DNA from: Ensifer adhaerens
GTDB lineage: Bacteria > Pseudomonadota > Alphaproteobacteria > Rhizobiales > Rhizobiaceae
Assembly (NCBI RefSeq): GCF_002940685.1
Contig: NZ_PNFP01000014.1
Coordinates: 62,001-126,000, forward strand
Reading direction: 5' to 3'
Length of the DNA stretch: 64,000 bases
The notes under the pieces are model-generated. The model had not been told where the DNA came from, ran no database searches, and worked only from the letters and a program-made list of their open reading frames with translations. Position numbers and translations under genes: made by a program. Within the stretch, counting starts at the first letter, position 1. Each line of letters begins with the position of its first letter. Shown piece after piece: positions 63,630-64,000 of the stretch.

Positions 63630-64000
63630 ATGTTCAACAGCCTGCCGTGTGCCACCGCTTTCGCCGATGCCGCCCTGCCGATGATGGTTTTCAGACTATT
63701 GCAGCTGTGTTTCCGCGCGCCACGGGCATTGCGGATGCTTGTCGTGGGTGTGGCTGTGATGTGCGGGTCGGCAGGCGGGGCGATGGCTGCTCCGTGCACG
63801 CCGAGCATTTCCTTTTCGAGCGTCGGTTTGATGGTCGCAAAAAACTTCAACTCCTGTGATGTCGTCTTTAACGACACTCCCCCGATCTGGGCCGGACCGT
63901 ACAAAGTCCAAGGAACGCATACGGACTATCAGCCTCCGGTCGGGATTGTGGACGACGGTACGTTCCGCAACCCCAAGCCTGACGACCCGGTTGGTACAGC
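63630..64000 (+). CDS. Secreted protein with long signal region (cut by window end)
   Basis: The frame opens at ATG 63630 and is still open at the last base, giving at least 123 residues. The first 55 residues hold a charged segment (FRLLQLCFRAPRALRM) and then LVVGVAVMCGSAGGAMAAP, resembling the extended signal peptides of large autotransporter or two-partner proteins. The mature part begins CTPSISFSSVGLMVAKNFNS. No domain can be named. It sits behind cassette copy 2, as the AraC and secretion genes do behind copy 1. Confidence 0.6.
   Translation, partial: MFNSLPCATAFADAALPMMVFRLLQLCFRAPRALRMLVVGVAVMCGSAGGAMAAPCTPSISFSSVGLMVAKNFNSCDVVFNDTPPIWAGPYKVQGTHTDYQPPVGIVDDGTFRNPKPDDPVGT

Overview
The window is GC-rich alphaproteobacterial DNA and almost certainly rhizobial (Rhizobium, Ensifer or Agrobacterium relatives). 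The signs are an Aap-type amino-acid ABC transporter, class III adenylate cyclases, an Usg protein, several DUF982 proteins, an extra groESL with four Hsp20 genes, and an ECF11 sigma factor with its ChrR anti-sigma factor. IS66 and transporter remnants and many accessory genes suggest a plasmid or chromid, although no replication gene is visible.

Layout. 0-3.1 kb: an amino-acid ABC importer, entered at the last codons of the binding protein. 3.5-13.7 kb: a detoxification regulon (chloroperoxidase-like hydrolase, Rid protein, ChaC-like cyclotransferase, LysR regulator, ring-cleaving dioxygenase, isochorismatase-like hydrolase, XapX, Tat amidohydrolase, DoxX, MFS exporter). Four promoters here share a 30-bp element, a probable operator of the LysR protein. 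14.2-16.1 kb: a cyclase-TPR protein. 16.3-17.3 kb: a decayed TetR gene and a decayed ABC ATPase gene. 17.4-25.9 kb: an RpoE-ChrR (singlet-oxygen type) locus with FAD oxidoreductase, DUF1365, cyclopropane-synthase-like methyltransferase, SDR, MFS and DUF3833 genes. Two promoters of this block match TGATCC-N16-CGTAA. 26.9-36.3 kb: a heat-shock and envelope island (Hsp20 x4, groESL, penicillin-acylase-like hydrolase with an outer-membrane protein, DUF982 x3, Usg). 36.2-36.8 kb: an IS66 remnant.

37-64 kb holds the most unusual part: a peptide-export and probable RiPP island. It encodes four Nif11-type precursor peptides and one nitrile-hydratase-leader (NHLP) precursor, all with GG cleavage sites. 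Two large GNAT-family proteins are the only candidate maturases. Export would use a C39 peptidase/ABC transporter, a second ABC transporter and an HlyD adaptor. A cyclic-nucleotide-binding protein, a FecR protein, a small TPR protein, a CHASE2 adenylate cyclase, a metallo-beta-lactamase-fold hydrolase and a SulP transporter with a cNMP domain suggest cAMP control. A two-partner secretion pair and two AraC regulators lie in the same island. The gene set resembles the selidamide (fatty-acylated RiPP) type of cluster.

Two regulatory signals tie the island together. A direct repeat CTATGR-N14-CTATGR (20-bp period, one site 21) occurs six times beside the secretion, precursor, GNAT and cyclase/export promoters. 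A promoter-plus-leader-peptide cassette is duplicated at about 37.0 and 63.4 kb, the second copy preceding a secreted protein cut by the window end.
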